Assembly (NCBI GenBank): GCA_002298785.1
Contig: DBMR01000010.1
Span: 1-64,000, forward strand
Source of the DNA: Verrucomicrobia subdivision 3 bacterium UBA693
GTDB lineage: Bacteria > Verrucomicrobiota > Verrucomicrobiia > Limisphaerales > UBA8199
Direction of reading: 5' to 3'
DNA length: 64,000 nucleotides
The notes beneath the pieces were generated by a model that did not search any database, was not told where the DNA came from, and saw only the letters and a program-made list of their open reading frames with translations. A program made the translations under genes and the position numbers. Shown one piece after another: positions 1-8,727 of the stretch; position 1 is the first letter of the stretch; each line of letters begins with the position of its first letter.

Positions 1-710
1 GATAAATCCGGGGCGTGAGGAAAGAGGAGACACCTCTTGAAACATGTCAAAGTTACCCAGTGGGTGAGAGGCATACTCAAGTCCCACCCGACCAAAGGCT
101 AGCCACCGGGTCGGCAGCCGAACCGAAGTGCGACCGCTGAGAGGCGGTGTACGAAGCAGAGGAAAGGCAAGAACACAGGCCGCATTATCGAGCCCCGAAA
201 AATGTATAATGGTGGAAAGCAGATAAGTTCGGACAACCGAACCGAAAGCCGACAGCATGACACGCCTGGAAGGCAGCAGACATATTTGCAATATGGCGAG
301 CAGATAGGTCACCACCGGGGTCTAAGAATGAGGCATGTGGGCAAAAGGGTAACCCGGGAACTCGGGAGAGCCTCCCGTTTCCTTGGGAGCACGAGCCGGA
401 AGAAGGGTGACCGGCATAACCAACACCCCGGCGTCTATCGGACGACGTCACCGATGGATGAACCAACTCCAGTGCGAACTGGGCGGAACACAAAGAACGC
501 GTCACACCAAGGTACCGGAAGGGAGCGGAAAGCGGACCGACCGGGAAGGACGGAGGCAGTCGTAGCAACGCACAGTACCGCGGGGCAGGGGGCAACCTCG
601 GCTCGTAAGCGTGGGGAACCAAGGCCCAAGGGACCCACGATAACACTCACAGGAGCGCGGGAAGGCAATGCCGGGCATGACGTCTGTGCTAAGGAACGAC
701 AGGAGGGACT

Positions 711-2006
711 TTGAGCCTACCAACTGTCTCAACAAAACTGGCACGGATTGCGAAACAGTCAGAACAAAATCCGACCATGGTGTTCACCACCCTGGCGCAT
801 TTGATGGACGAAGACTTCCTAACGGAAGCCTTTCACCAACTACGCAAAGACGCGGCGGCGGGAATCGACCAGATGACTGCCACCGAATACGGAGTCAACT
901 TGGGGGAACGAATCAAGGATCTGCAGCGGCGGATGGTGCTCGGGGAATACCGGGCGCAACCGGCGAGGCGGGTATGGATCCCCAAGGGAGACGGCGGCCA
1001 GCGACCGCTGGCCATACTGGTGCTGGAGGACAAGATAGTGCAACGTGCCGTGGCGATGATACTGGAGGCACTATACGAGCCGCATTTCCATGCGTTCTCG
1101 TGTGGTTTCCGGCGTCATTTCAGCGCGCACACTGCAATTATTGAACTGCGGCAGCAGTGTCTTGAGCTGGGCATCAACTGGATTATTGATGCCGACATTC
1201 GGAAATTCTTCGACACCATTTCGTGGGAAGAACTGCGCAAGATCCTTCAGAAACGCGTGAATGATGGAGCGCTCCTGAGACTGATCGGGATGTGGCTGCA
1301 CGTGGGCGTGCTGGAGGAGGGACAAGTGGTGAATCAGGAATTGGGTACTCCGCAGGGAGCCCCGATCTCACCAATTCTGGCGAATATCTTTCTGCATGAA
1401 GTGCTGGACGAGTGGTTTCAAGCCGTGGTTCAACCGCGGATGAAGGGGAACTGCTTTCTGGTGCGATATGCGGACGACTTCGTCATGGGGTTCAGCTTGA
1501 AAGGAGAGGCGGAGCGGGTATTCAAGGTCCTGCCCAAGCGGTTTGAGCGGTATGGGCTGAGCATTCACCCGGACAAAAGCCGGATGGTGCAGTTCAGCCG
1601 GCCGTATTGGAAGCGCGGGAAGGGGCCAGGCAGCTTTGCCTTTCTGGGCTTCACTCATTACTGGGCGAAAACGCTCAAAGGTGGGTGGACCATAAAACGC
1701 AAGACGCAGAGCAAGCGGTTAAGCCGTTTCATGAGCGGGATAGGGGAATGGTGCAAAGAGCATAGGCACGAACCAATAGCCGATCAGCATCGAACGTTGA
1801 GCTCCAAGCTCCGCGGGCACTATCAGTACTACGGAGTGCGGGGGAACTTTAAGATGCTGGAAGTGGTCTATGAACACACGCGTGAAGCGTGGAAGAAATG
1901 GCTGAGCCGACGAAACTCGATGAATCCAATGAGTTGGGACAAGTTCATGGTGGCAGTGGAGCAGCAATTCGTGCTACCCCCGCCACGAATAACTCAGGTG
2001 TTCTGA
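711..2006 (+). CDS. ltrA: Group II intron reverse transcriptase/maturase
   Basis: This 431-residue intron-encoded protein would fold the intron RNA for splicing and copy it into DNA during retrohoming. The RT domain runs from about residue 50 to 300. It includes the QRPLAI block, the GTPQGAPISPILANIF block and the catalytic VRYADDFVMGF motif, so the YADD aspartates are intact. The maturase (X) domain follows, with LRGHYQYYGVRGN near residue 365. The protein ends at LPPPRITQVF with no HNH endonuclease domain, so it belongs to an endonuclease-lacking class, which would need another source of primer. The start is TTG at 711, chosen because a strong AGGAGGG lies at 701-707, unlike most genes here. 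It looks intact. Confidence 0.95.
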   Translation: MSLPTVSTKLARIAKQSEQNPTMVFTTLAHLMDEDFLTEAFHQLRKDAAAGIDQMTATEYGVNLGERIKDLQRRMVLGEYRAQPARRVWIPKGDGGQRPLAILVLEDKIVQRAVAMILEALYEPHFHAFSCGFRRHFSAHTAIIELRQQCLELGINWIIDADIRKFFDTISWEELRKILQKRVNDGALLRLIGMWLHVGVLEEGQVVNQELGTPQGAPISPILANIFLHEVLDEWFQAVVQPRMKGNCFLVRYADDFVMGFSLKGEAERVFKVLPKRFERYGLSIHPDKSRMVQFSRPYWKRGKGPGSFAFLGFTHYWAKTLKGGWTIKRKTQSKRLSRFMSGIGEWCKEHRHEPIADQHRTLSSKLRGHYQYYGVRGNFKMLEVVYEHTREAWKKWLSRRNSMNPMSWDKFMVAVEQQFVLPPPRITQVF

Positions 2007-2080
2007 TGGGCAGCAATAGTCATGACGCCTTGTGGTCTCGTCCACTGCAAGGTCTTTGGTCCAGACGGACCATCGCTGAC

Positions 2081-2145
2081 GAACCGTATGACCGAATGGG
2101 TCACGTACGGGTCCGTGGGGGGCGTCGGGCGAAAAGCCCGGCCCC
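2081..2145 (+). ncRNA. Group II intron domains V and VI
   Basis: Bases 2081-2114 form a 34-nt domain V-like hairpin: a lower GAACCGTA strand, the upper stem GACC/GGTC, the ACG bulge region and a closing ACGGGTC strand. Domain VI follows as GTCGGGC (2124-2130), loop GAAAA, GCCCGGC (2136-2142), with a candidate branch adenosine in the CTACCC after it. The canonical catalytic triad in domain V is AGC or CGC; here the aligned bases read AAC, facing G in the 3' strand where U is usual. The fold is clear from pairing; activity is not. Confidence 0.7.
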
Positions 2146-2150
2146 TACCC

Positions 2151-2669
2151 GGCAGCCTTGGTTAAAGAGACCAGGCGACTGCCGGCGCGGGATCGGTTCG
2201 TGATGTTCCTATCGCCCGACAGCACCATGGAGCCATCCCCATTTCTCGCGTTCATGTTGACGAAATAGCTGAGGTTTCTGTCCGACAGGCCAGGGGCGAA
2301 GTTGGTTGCGCAATTCCGTTTCTCATCGTTGGGGCAAAGTGGGATTTTGGGTGTGCTCAGTTCGTTGGACATCACCTGAAAATGCGGGTAAACGTCCCCG
2401 GTAGCCACGACTTCCATTGTTCCGCCATTGGCCACGGACACCTGCATTGGGAAATGATCGTTGTTGTCTAAAGACCAGGTGCGAAATGATAGCCCGATTT
2501 GTTTCATGCAGTTGGCGCAGTCAATCCGCGAGGAACGCGCCTTTGATCTGGCCAATGCAGGCAGGAAAACCGCGGCCAGCACCGCGATGCAGACGACGGT
2601 TAACAGGAGGTCCGCCAGCGCAAAAGCGGTCGCTGGTGGAATCTTGGATGATTTTGGCGGAATGCTCAT
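2151..2669 (-). pseudogene. Prepilin-like (type II secretion pseudopilin family) protein, split by the group II intron
   Basis: The first 173 or so residues of an exported prepilin-like protein are present. The hydrophobic helix FALADLLLTVVCIAVL (residues 15-30) and the following LPALARSKAR match the class common in Verrucomicrobiota and Planctomycetota, which usually reads FTLIELLVVIAII. The Glu at position +5 of the mature helix is Asp here. The mid-region (MSNEL..PKIPLCPNDE and SGDRNITN) is typical of these proteins. After SLTKAA the frame runs into the intron and stops at 2145. The missing C-terminus must lie left of base 1. Because the intron is antisense, the gene should be inactivated unless the intron is lost. 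Confidence 0.75.
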
Positions 2670-2840
2670 GACTCCGTGCCGCGCCGCTGGGGCTTGAAAC
2701 GGTTCTTTAGGGGGTTGAAAACTTCAAACATGGCACTGCTCCGAAACTTGGCGAAAGGCAAACGCACAGGGCAGCGACACCGCGCCGATGACGTCCAATA
2801 AGATCCATCGAGGTCTTGCGGCGTCAGTTGACGTGTCGCG

Positions 2841-3377
2841 TTAAGCGGCGTCAATTGTGCTGAACTCACCTTTGCCATGTAGCGCATTTTCACTGCTGTA
2901 ACTGAAGGCACCGTCCGAGCGGTAAGTGAGCACTTGGCTGTCCGGACAATACAGCATCCACTGTTCATTCAATTCGTCGTCGTAAGGTGCCGTGGTGAGC
3001 TTGCCTCCCAAATCAAAGCTGAACACGCTCTCGCCGCACTTTGGATCAAAGGTGAACTCTGACAGAGCCTGTCCGTGAAGTGCTCGGCATGCGGCAGCAA
3101 TGGACCCTCCCGATGACTTGAACCCGGCCAGCACCTTCCCGTCCTGCGTGATGCGCCATCCGCAGCAGTAAATCCAGAGATGCCAATCCCCACGGATGGT
3201 GACCATCCGGGTCGGGCGGGAACTTTCGCGATTCGGTTCGCGATTGATGACGGGTTCGATCTCCTGGTGGGGCGTGCCAAACTCGAAGGTCAGGAATGAG
3301 CTGTAGCCTTGGCGGACATTCCACGACGGGACGCCGTAGAGCTTGGCGAAAGTCTGGCGTATGATGCTCGGAGACAT
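2841..3377 (-). CDS. Hypothetical protein
   Basis: A 178-residue soluble protein with no signal peptide or membrane segment that I can see. It is rich in aromatic residues and has a central stretch, DWHLWIYCCGWRI (about residues 64-76). I do not recognise the family. The C-terminal third has alternating hydrophobic patterns consistent with beta strands (VFSFDLGGKLTTAPYDD, WMLYCPDSQVLTY). It reads in the same direction as the interrupted prepilin-like gene 171 bases downstream, but nothing shows co-transcription. The ATG at 3377 is the first in frame. Proteins of this size and composition are sometimes immunity-type or contact-system proteins, but there is no toxin partner next to it, so I do not assign that role. 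Confidence 0.6.
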   Translation of the reverse strand: MSPSIIRQTFAKLYGVPSWNVRQGYSSFLTFEFGTPHQEIEPVINREPNRESSRPTRMVTIRGDWHLWIYCCGWRITQDGKVLAGFKSSGGSIAAACRALHGQALSEFTFDPKCGESVFSFDLGGKLTTAPYDDELNEQWMLYCPDSQVLTYRSDGAFSYSSENALHGKGEFSTIDAA

Positions 3378-3647
3378 AGCGCTCAGTTAACCATTGACCA
3401 TCAGGAAACCTTCCCGGCTAGTTCGATCATGACTCATCAACCCAGGGTGAATTCCGACCTTCAATAGCATAGCGCCAATCTATGACCCGGGCTTATCGAA
3501 GTCAAGATAATTCTGCCCGGAACGCGGACGCTCCCGCCGGGCACATGACGCACGATGGAAAGCAGGACGCGCGACTCGCGCTTACCGGCTTGCTGTCCGG
3601 GCGATTCGCTGGTATTTGAAACGGATTCCGAATTGACCAACTAACAC

Positions 3648-4802
3648 ATGACTTTGACAACATTTTCATTTCCGACACCGACCTTGTTCGGCGCCGGCGC
3701 GATTGCGGAACTGCCATCGCGCGCGCAACGCCTGGGCATGCGCAAACCGCTCGTCGTGACCGACGCGGGCGTGCTTAAGACCGGCGCGTTCAAACGCCTC
3801 GCCGAAGTCCTCGGCGAAGACCGGCTGGGGAAGGATTGGTTCGTCTATTCCGGGGTGCATCCGAACCCGGTGGAGAACGATGTCCGCGAAGCGGCGGCCG
3901 CCTTCCTTGAGCATGGTTGTGATGGTGTGATCGCCTTGGGTGGGGGCAGTCCGCTGGACGCGGGGAAAGCCGCGCGCTTGCTGGTGAAGCGGCCCGGGTT
4001 CAATTTTGCCAAATTCTATGACGAACCGGATTGGTCCGGCCTGGCGCCGCTGGTGGCGATACCGACGACCGCCGGGACAGGCAGTGAGGTGGGGCGCAGT
4101 TCGGTGATCACCCTCGACGCCACGCACCGCAAGGCGGTGCTGTTCCATGCCGAACTTCTCGCCAAACTAGTGATTCTCGATCCGGAGCTGACTACTGTAC
4201 TACCCCCGAAACTCACTGCGGCGACTGGGGCGGATGCGCTCACGCATTGTATCGAGTCGTTCACCTGCCCGGTGTTTCATCCGATGTGCGACGGCATCGC
4301 GCTGGAAGGCATTCGGTTGATTGTCGAGGCGCTGCCGCGGGCCTGCCGCGATGGCAACGATCTCGACGCGAGGGGGAAGATGCTGGTCGCCGCGGCCATG
4401 GGGGCGGTGGCGTTTCAGAAGGACCTGGGGGTGGTTCATTCTCTGGCCCATCCGCTTTCGACCGTGTGCGGTTTGCACCACGGCCTGGCCAACGCGCTCT
4501 GCCTGGTGGCGAGCATGAAGTTCTGTGCCGCGCGTAAGCACGGGATTTACCGGCGTGTTGGGATCGCCTGCGGGCTGGAGGTTGTGCGGTGCCCGGACGC
4601 GGAAGCTGATGCGAAGACGATCGCTTACCTGGCGGATTTCCTGGCCGGGTTGGGTCTGAACACTCGGTTGAGCGCGCACGGGGTGAAGTTGGAACAACTC
4701 GAGGCCCTCCTGGACCAGGCGGTGGACGACCCCTGCCACAAGACCAACGTGGTGCTTGTGAGTCGTGAAGATTTCCGCAAATTGTATCTCGAGGTTCTAT
4801 GA
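3648..4802 (+). CDS. Iron-containing (class III) alcohol dehydrogenase
   Basis: A full-length (384 aa) group III dehydrogenase that should interconvert an alcohol and its aldehyde with NAD(P). The nucleotide-binding GGGSPLDAGKA starts at residue 98, the TTAGTGSEVG loop at 140, and the metal site is visible as Asp196 and His200 (GADALTHCIES), His264/His268 (HSLAHPL) and His278 (LHHGLANA). The stop overlaps the start of the aldehyde dehydrogenase gene (4799-4802, ATGA), and a glutamine-synthetase-like gene follows, so the three are almost certainly one operon. The neighbours suggest the substrate is a gamma-glutamylated amino alcohol or a similar compound rather than ethanol; this is an inference from context. 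Confidence 0.92.
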   Translation: MTLTTFSFPTPTLFGAGAIAELPSRAQRLGMRKPLVVTDAGVLKTGAFKRLAEVLGEDRLGKDWFVYSGVHPNPVENDVREAAAAFLEHGCDGVIALGGGSPLDAGKAARLLVKRPGFNFAKFYDEPDWSGLAPLVAIPTTAGTGSEVGRSSVITLDATHRKAVLFHAELLAKLVILDPELTTVLPPKLTAATGADALTHCIESFTCPVFHPMCDGIALEGIRLIVEALPRACRDGNDLDARGKMLVAAAMGAVAFQKDLGVVHSLAHPLSTVCGLHHGLANALCLVASMKFCAARKHGIYRRVGIACGLEVVRCPDAEADAKTIAYLADFLAGLGLNTRLSAHGVKLEQLEALLDQAVDDPCHKTNVVLVSREDFRKLYLEVL

Positions 4803-6232
4803 CTATTCCCAACCAGATCTTTGTTGATGGCGCGTTTCGCAATGCCTGCGAGGGCAAACGCACATCGCTGACCAACCCGGCTACCGAAGCAGTTTTTGTA
4901 GAGGTGGCTTCCGCCGGACCGGCGGATATCAATTCCGCGGTCGAGTCCGCGCAGGCCGCCTGGGAAAACGGTTGGCGCGACCTGCCGCCCGGCAAGCGCG
5001 GCGAAATCCTGTTCAACGTCGCCCGGGTGTTGCGCGAGAATCTCGAAGCCTTGGCGCAACTCGAGATGCAGCAGATTGGAAAACCCATCGCCGACGCGCG
5101 CGATGAGATTGGCCTGGGCGCCCGGGTGTTCGAGTTTTACGCGGGGGCGGTGACGAAGTTCTACGGTCAGACGATCCCGGTGTCGCGAGGCGGCTTCGAT
5201 TTTACGCTGCGGCAACCCATGGGAGTGGTGGCCTGCATTGTGCCTTGGAATTTTCCGTTCCCGATTGCCTGCTGGAAAACGGCGCCGGCCCTGGCGGCGG
5301 GGAACGCGGTGGTGCTGAAGCCGGCTTCGTTGTCACCGCTCACTGCGTTGGCCTTGGGCGAGTTGGCGCACCGGGCGGGATTGCCGGCCGGAGTGCTCCA
5401 GGTGCTACCGGGGGCGGGATCGGCCATGGGCGAAACGCTCGTGACGCATCGTTTGGTGCGGAAGGTTTCCTTTACAGGCTCGACCAGTGTCGGCCAACGC
5501 ATCATGGAACTGGCTTCACGCGACATCAAACGCGTCTCGCTCGAGCTGGGGGGCAAATCGCCGAACATCGTTTTCGCCGATGCCGATTGGGCGCGGGCGG
5601 CCGAAAGCTCACCCATGAGCGTGTTCGCCAACACGGGCCAGGACTGCTGCGCCCGCAGCCGGATGTTTGTCGAGCGCAGTGTTTACGAACCGTTCCTGGA
5701 GAAGTTTGTGGCGGCCACACGCAAGCTGGTCGTGGGTGATCCGGCCTCCGATCAAACCCAGATCGGCCCCCTGGTTTCTGCCGGCCAGCGGGCTACGGTC
5801 GAGGAATTCCTGGCGGATGCCAAAAAGAAAGGCACGCGGTTCGCCTGTGGCGGTGGCCGTCCTGCAGGCAAAGGTTACTACCTCGAGCCCACGGTACTGG
5901 CGGACGTGCCGACCGGTGACCGTTGCTGGCGCGAAGAGATTTTCGGGCCGGTGGTTTGCCTCGTTCCTTTTGATGACGAGGCGGCGATGTTGCGCGAGGT
6001 CAACGCTTCGCCCTACGGGCTGAGCGGTTCCATCTGGACCAACGATCTGCGCCGGGCCCTGCGGGTGGCGCGTGCGGTGGAGAGCGGGGTGTTGAGCATC
6101 AATTCGCACAGCAGCGTGCATGTGGAGGCTCCGTTCGGCGGATTTAAGCAAAGCGGCGTCGGGCGCGATCTCGGCATGGCCGCCATGGAAGGTTATACGG
6201 AGTTGAAAAACGTCTACATTGCGGAGAGCTGA
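4799..6232 (+). CDS. NAD(P)-dependent aldehyde dehydrogenase
   Basis: A 477-residue aldehyde dehydrogenase that would oxidise the aldehyde made by the upstream dehydrogenase to a carboxylate. Catalytic features are complete: oxyanion Asn151 in PWNFPFP, Lys174 in VLKPAS, general base Glu249 in LELGGKSPN, and the nucleophile Cys283 in GQDCCARSR. It most resembles the betaine/gamma-aminobutyraldehyde type by these blocks, but the substrate cannot be read from sequence. It overlaps the upstream gene by four bases and ends two bases before the next start, so translation is probably coupled across the operon. Confidence 0.93.
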   Translation: MTIPNQIFVDGAFRNACEGKRTSLTNPATEAVFVEVASAGPADINSAVESAQAAWENGWRDLPPGKRGEILFNVARVLRENLEALAQLEMQQIGKPIADARDEIGLGARVFEFYAGAVTKFYGQTIPVSRGGFDFTLRQPMGVVACIVPWNFPFPIACWKTAPALAAGNAVVLKPASLSPLTALALGELAHRAGLPAGVLQVLPGAGSAMGETLVTHRLVRKVSFTGSTSVGQRIMELASRDIKRVSLELGGKSPNIVFADADWARAAESSPMSVFANTGQDCCARSRMFVERSVYEPFLEKFVAATRKLVVGDPASDQTQIGPLVSAGQRATVEEFLADAKKKGTRFACGGGRPAGKGYYLEPTVLADVPTGDRCWREEIFGPVVCLVPFDDEAAMLREVNASPYGLSGSIWTNDLRRALRVARAVESGVLSINSHSSVHVEAPFGGFKQSGVGRDLGMAAMEGYTELKNVYIAES

Positions 6233-6234
6233 TC

Positions 6235-7617
6235 ATGAACTTGCAGGAACTCAAAACCCAGATCCGGTCCGGCGCCATCGATACGGTCGTGGTTGCGCTG
6301 CCGGACCCGTTCGGGCGGTTGGTGGGCAAACGATTTCGGGCGGAGGTTTTCCTGCGCAGCGTGCTCGAGCACGGCACGCACGGGTGTAATTACCTACTGA
6401 CCGTCAACCTGGAGATGGACCCGCTCGATGGCTTCGAGGTGGCCAGTTGGCAGAGCGGCTTCGGGGATTTTACGTTCAAGCCCGACCTGAAGACCCTGCG
6501 GATTCTCCCCTGGCAAACCGGCACCGCGCTGGTGCTGTGCGACCATTTAAAGCCGGACGGGTCGCTCGTCGTCGAGGCGCCGAGGTCCGTGTTGCGGCGG
6601 CAGCTCGATCGTCTGACCGCGGCCGGACTCACCTGTTACTGCGCCAGCGAACTGGAATTTTACCTGTTCAATCAGAGCTATCATTCCGCGTTCAACGCCG
6701 GGTACCGAGACCTCCAGCCCTCGAGCGATTATCGCATCGATTATCATCTGATGCAGCCGACGCGCGACGAGCCGTTGATGCGCGCCATTCGCAATGGCAT
6801 GACGGCGGCCGGTGTGCCAATCGAAAGCAGCAAAGGCGAGTGGAGTCGCGGCCAGCACGAAATTAATTTCATATACAGCGAGCCGCTGCCGATGGCCGAC
6901 ATGCATGTGCTGTTCAAGCAAGGCATCAAAGAAATTGCCGACCAACATGGGAAAGCGGTTTCGTTCATGGCCAAGTACGCGCCGTCGGAAGCGGGCAACT
7001 CCTGCCATATCCATCTTAGTCTTTGGCAAAACGGCAAAAATCTTTTTCCGACCACACCACCCCGGAAAGGCGCGCGTAACGTTGCGATCTCGAACACGCC
7101 CGTCGGCTCGAAATTGTTCCGGCAATTTCTGGGCGGGCTGCTCAAGTATTCGCCGGAGTTCTGTCTCTTTTTTGCACCGACGATCAACAGCTACAAGCGA
7201 TATCAGGCGGGCAGTTGGGCGCCCACGCGCATGGCTTGGGCGACCGATAATCGCACCGTCGGCTATCGGATTGTCGGGCACGGTCCTTCCTTCCGCATCG
7301 AGAATCGCATGCCCGGTGCCGACGCCAATCCTTACCTGGCGTTCGCAGCCATGATCGCCGCCGGCATGGCCGGGGTCGAAGAGTATCTGGATTGCGGCGA
7401 CGAGTACCAGGGAAATGCTTACATCGATCCCAAGCTGGCGCGGTTGCCTTCGAGCCTGCGGCAGGCCGCGGATCTGTTGGCCGGTTCCCGTATGGCCCGC
7501 AATGCCTTGGGCGACAGCGTGGTGGATTTTTATGTCCACCATGCGCGGCTGGAAGTGGAGGCTTTCGACAGCGCCGTGACCGATTGGGAGAAAGCCCGTT
7601 ATTTCGAGCGCATTTGA
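6235..7617 (+). CDS. Glutamine synthetase-like gamma-glutamyl-amine ligase
   Basis: A 460-residue member of the glutamine synthetase fold, probably an ATP-dependent ligase joining glutamate to an amine. The N-terminal beta-grasp domain carries DPFGRLVGKRF (residues 23-33), the style seen in PuuA/IpuC-type enzymes. The catalytic domain has ASELEFYLF, the NSCHIHLSLW block near residue 256 and RIENRMPGADANPY near residue 355. Genuine ammonia-assimilating GlnA is usually found near nitrogen-regulation genes and has an adenylylation loop; neither is evident here. Fe-ADH and ALDH precede it with no gap, as in described gamma-glutamyl-amide catabolic clusters. A gamma-glutamyl hydrolase expected to finish the route is not in the window. 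True glutamine synthetase activity remains possible. Confidence 0.85.
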   Translation: MNLQELKTQIRSGAIDTVVVALPDPFGRLVGKRFRAEVFLRSVLEHGTHGCNYLLTVNLEMDPLDGFEVASWQSGFGDFTFKPDLKTLRILPWQTGTALVLCDHLKPDGSLVVEAPRSVLRRQLDRLTAAGLTCYCASELEFYLFNQSYHSAFNAGYRDLQPSSDYRIDYHLMQPTRDEPLMRAIRNGMTAAGVPIESSKGEWSRGQHEINFIYSEPLPMADMHVLFKQGIKEIADQHGKAVSFMAKYAPSEAGNSCHIHLSLWQNGKNLFPTTPPRKGARNVAISNTPVGSKLFRQFLGGLLKYSPEFCLFFAPTINSYKRYQAGSWAPTRMAWATDNRTVGYRIVGHGPSFRIENRMPGADANPYLAFAAMIAAGMAGVEEYLDCGDEYQGNAYIDPKLARLPSSLRQAADLLAGSRMARNALGDSVVDFYVHHARLEVEAFDSAVTDWEKARYFERI

Positions 7618-7751
7618 CGGGGGCAATTCCTCGCAGTCTTCCTATTGCTTGTTTCGGGAGCCAAATCGCATAAGCTAAGGTCGGCTGGGCGATGAGGCTG
7701 GCTCAGGATGACCCTGAACCATGCTGGCTGATCGATCCGCCAACGATCGAA

Positions 7752-8621
7752 ATGAAACACATTTTATTCACCGTCTGCCTGGTTTTGTTTGCTCAACTGG
7801 TGCCGTGCTCTGGCCAAAACTCCACGAAACCAGCCGCCGGGGCTAAGGCCCTGGAATCTGAAGGCCGGTTTTCCGGCAAAGTGCTCGAAACTACCAACAC
7901 TGCCGGTTACACCTACGTGCTGGTTGATACCGGTGCGAAGAAGCTCTGGGCCGCCGCACCGGCCTTTACGGTGAAAGTCGGCGACACCGCCGCGATTTCG
8001 GGCGGAATGCCGATGGCCAATTATCACAGCAAATCTCTGAACCGGGACTTCGACGTGGTTTACTTCACGGGCGGGGTGGTAGTGAACGGCGCGCAGGCGG
8101 CAGCAGGTGACAAAGGGGCGGGACTTCCCAAAGACCATCCCCCCATCGGCGGAGAAAAAGCCGCGTTGCCCAAGGATCATCCCGCGATTGGCGGGCAAAC
8201 CCCCGCCCTGCCTCAGGGGCACCCATCGATTGGCGGGGAGGCCGCCGGATCCGCAAAGGAACATCCTCCCATCGCGAGCGGCGCCGCCCCGACGAAGTCT
8301 GATTTGTCCGGCTTGAAAAAGGCGCCCGGAGGGAAAACCGTCGCGGAAATCTTCGCTGGAAAAAGCAAGCTGGGCGGGCAGTCGGTCAAAGTGCGGGGCA
8401 AAGTGGTGAAGTTCAACGCGATGATTATGGGGAAGAATTGGCTGCACCTCCAGGACGGCACCGGGAGCCCGGGCAGCAATGACCTGGTTGTGACCACCAG
8501 CACCGACGTGAAAGTCGGCGACACGGTCCTCGTTACCGGCAAGGTCACACTTAATAAGGATTTCGGCTCCGGCTACAGCTACGCGGTCATTATCGAGGAC
8601 GCCAAAGTCGTGGTGGAATAG
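7752..8621 (+). CDS. Exported two-domain OB-fold (NrfJ-like) protein with a repeated HPxIGG linker
   Basis: The 289-residue product starts at ATG 7752 with a clear signal peptide (KHILFTVCLVLFAQLVPCSG). The first domain (about residues 37-100) reads GKVLETTNTAGYTYVLVDTG... and AAAPAFTVKVGDT, the pattern seen in NrfJ-related proteins. A linker then repeats four times with a 14-residue period, each copy centred on (D/G/E)HPxI, as in LPKDHPPIGG and LPQGHPSIGG. The second domain (about 192-285) is another OB-like fold, with VKVRGKVVKFNAMIMGKNW and LHLQDGTG. NrfJ-type proteins are linked to c-type cytochrome and nitrite reductase systems, but the role is not firmly known. An earlier in-frame ATG at 7692 would place 20 residues before the signal peptide, so I reject it. 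Confidence 0.75.
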   Translation: MKHILFTVCLVLFAQLVPCSGQNSTKPAAGAKALESEGRFSGKVLETTNTAGYTYVLVDTGAKKLWAAAPAFTVKVGDTAAISGGMPMANYHSKSLNRDFDVVYFTGGVVVNGAQAAAGDKGAGLPKDHPPIGGEKAALPKDHPAIGGQTPALPQGHPSIGGEAAGSAKEHPPIASGAAPTKSDLSGLKKAPGGKTVAEIFAGKSKLGGQSVKVRGKVVKFNAMIMGKNWLHLQDGTGSPGSNDLVVTTSTDVKVGDTVLVTGKVTLNKDFGSGYSYAVIIEDAKVVVE

Positions 8622-8727
8622 ACGCCCGAAGCGGGGCGGCAGTTCCGGCGGGGATTGCCAAAAGCACGAAAACGGGTTATTAGGAATAGTAGATTCCTGA
8701 TTAGTGTGTTTAACCCTTTCCCGTGTT

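Larger units (their letters stand above)
1..2150 (+). mobile_element. Group II intron (5' end at or before the window edge)
   Basis: The stretch before the reverse-transcriptase gene is about 700 bases of structured, stop-rich, non-coding sequence with many short complementary segments, as expected for ribozyme domains I-III. The ORF sits in domain IV, and a domain V/VI pair follows at 2081-2145. The 3' end falls near 2150, where the minus-strand prepilin-like reading frame resumes. The 5' end is not certain: a GTGCG at 128-132 fits the usual GUGYG start, but bases 1-127 look equally structured, so the true start may lie just before base 1. The intron reads on the plus strand while the interrupted gene reads on the minus strand, so splicing of the host transcript is not possible in this orientation. 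Confidence 0.85.

Noticed and set aside
128..132. GTGCG as the definite 5' end of the group II intron
   Set aside because: It fits GUGYG, but bases 1-127 look like intron sequence too. I leave the 5' boundary open.
202..714. A 170-residue plus-strand reading frame before the reverse transcriptase
   Set aside because: It lies in ribozyme domains I-III, is very rich in Arg, Gly and Thr, and overlaps the RT ribosome-binding site and start. It has no family features.
2666..2968. A 100-residue minus-strand frame before the prepilin-like gene
   Set aside because: It overlaps the better-supported gene at 2841-3377 in another frame and has no family features.
6547..7626. A 359-residue frame antisense to the glutamine-synthetase-like gene
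   Set aside because: Same reason: a shadow of a strongly conserved gene.
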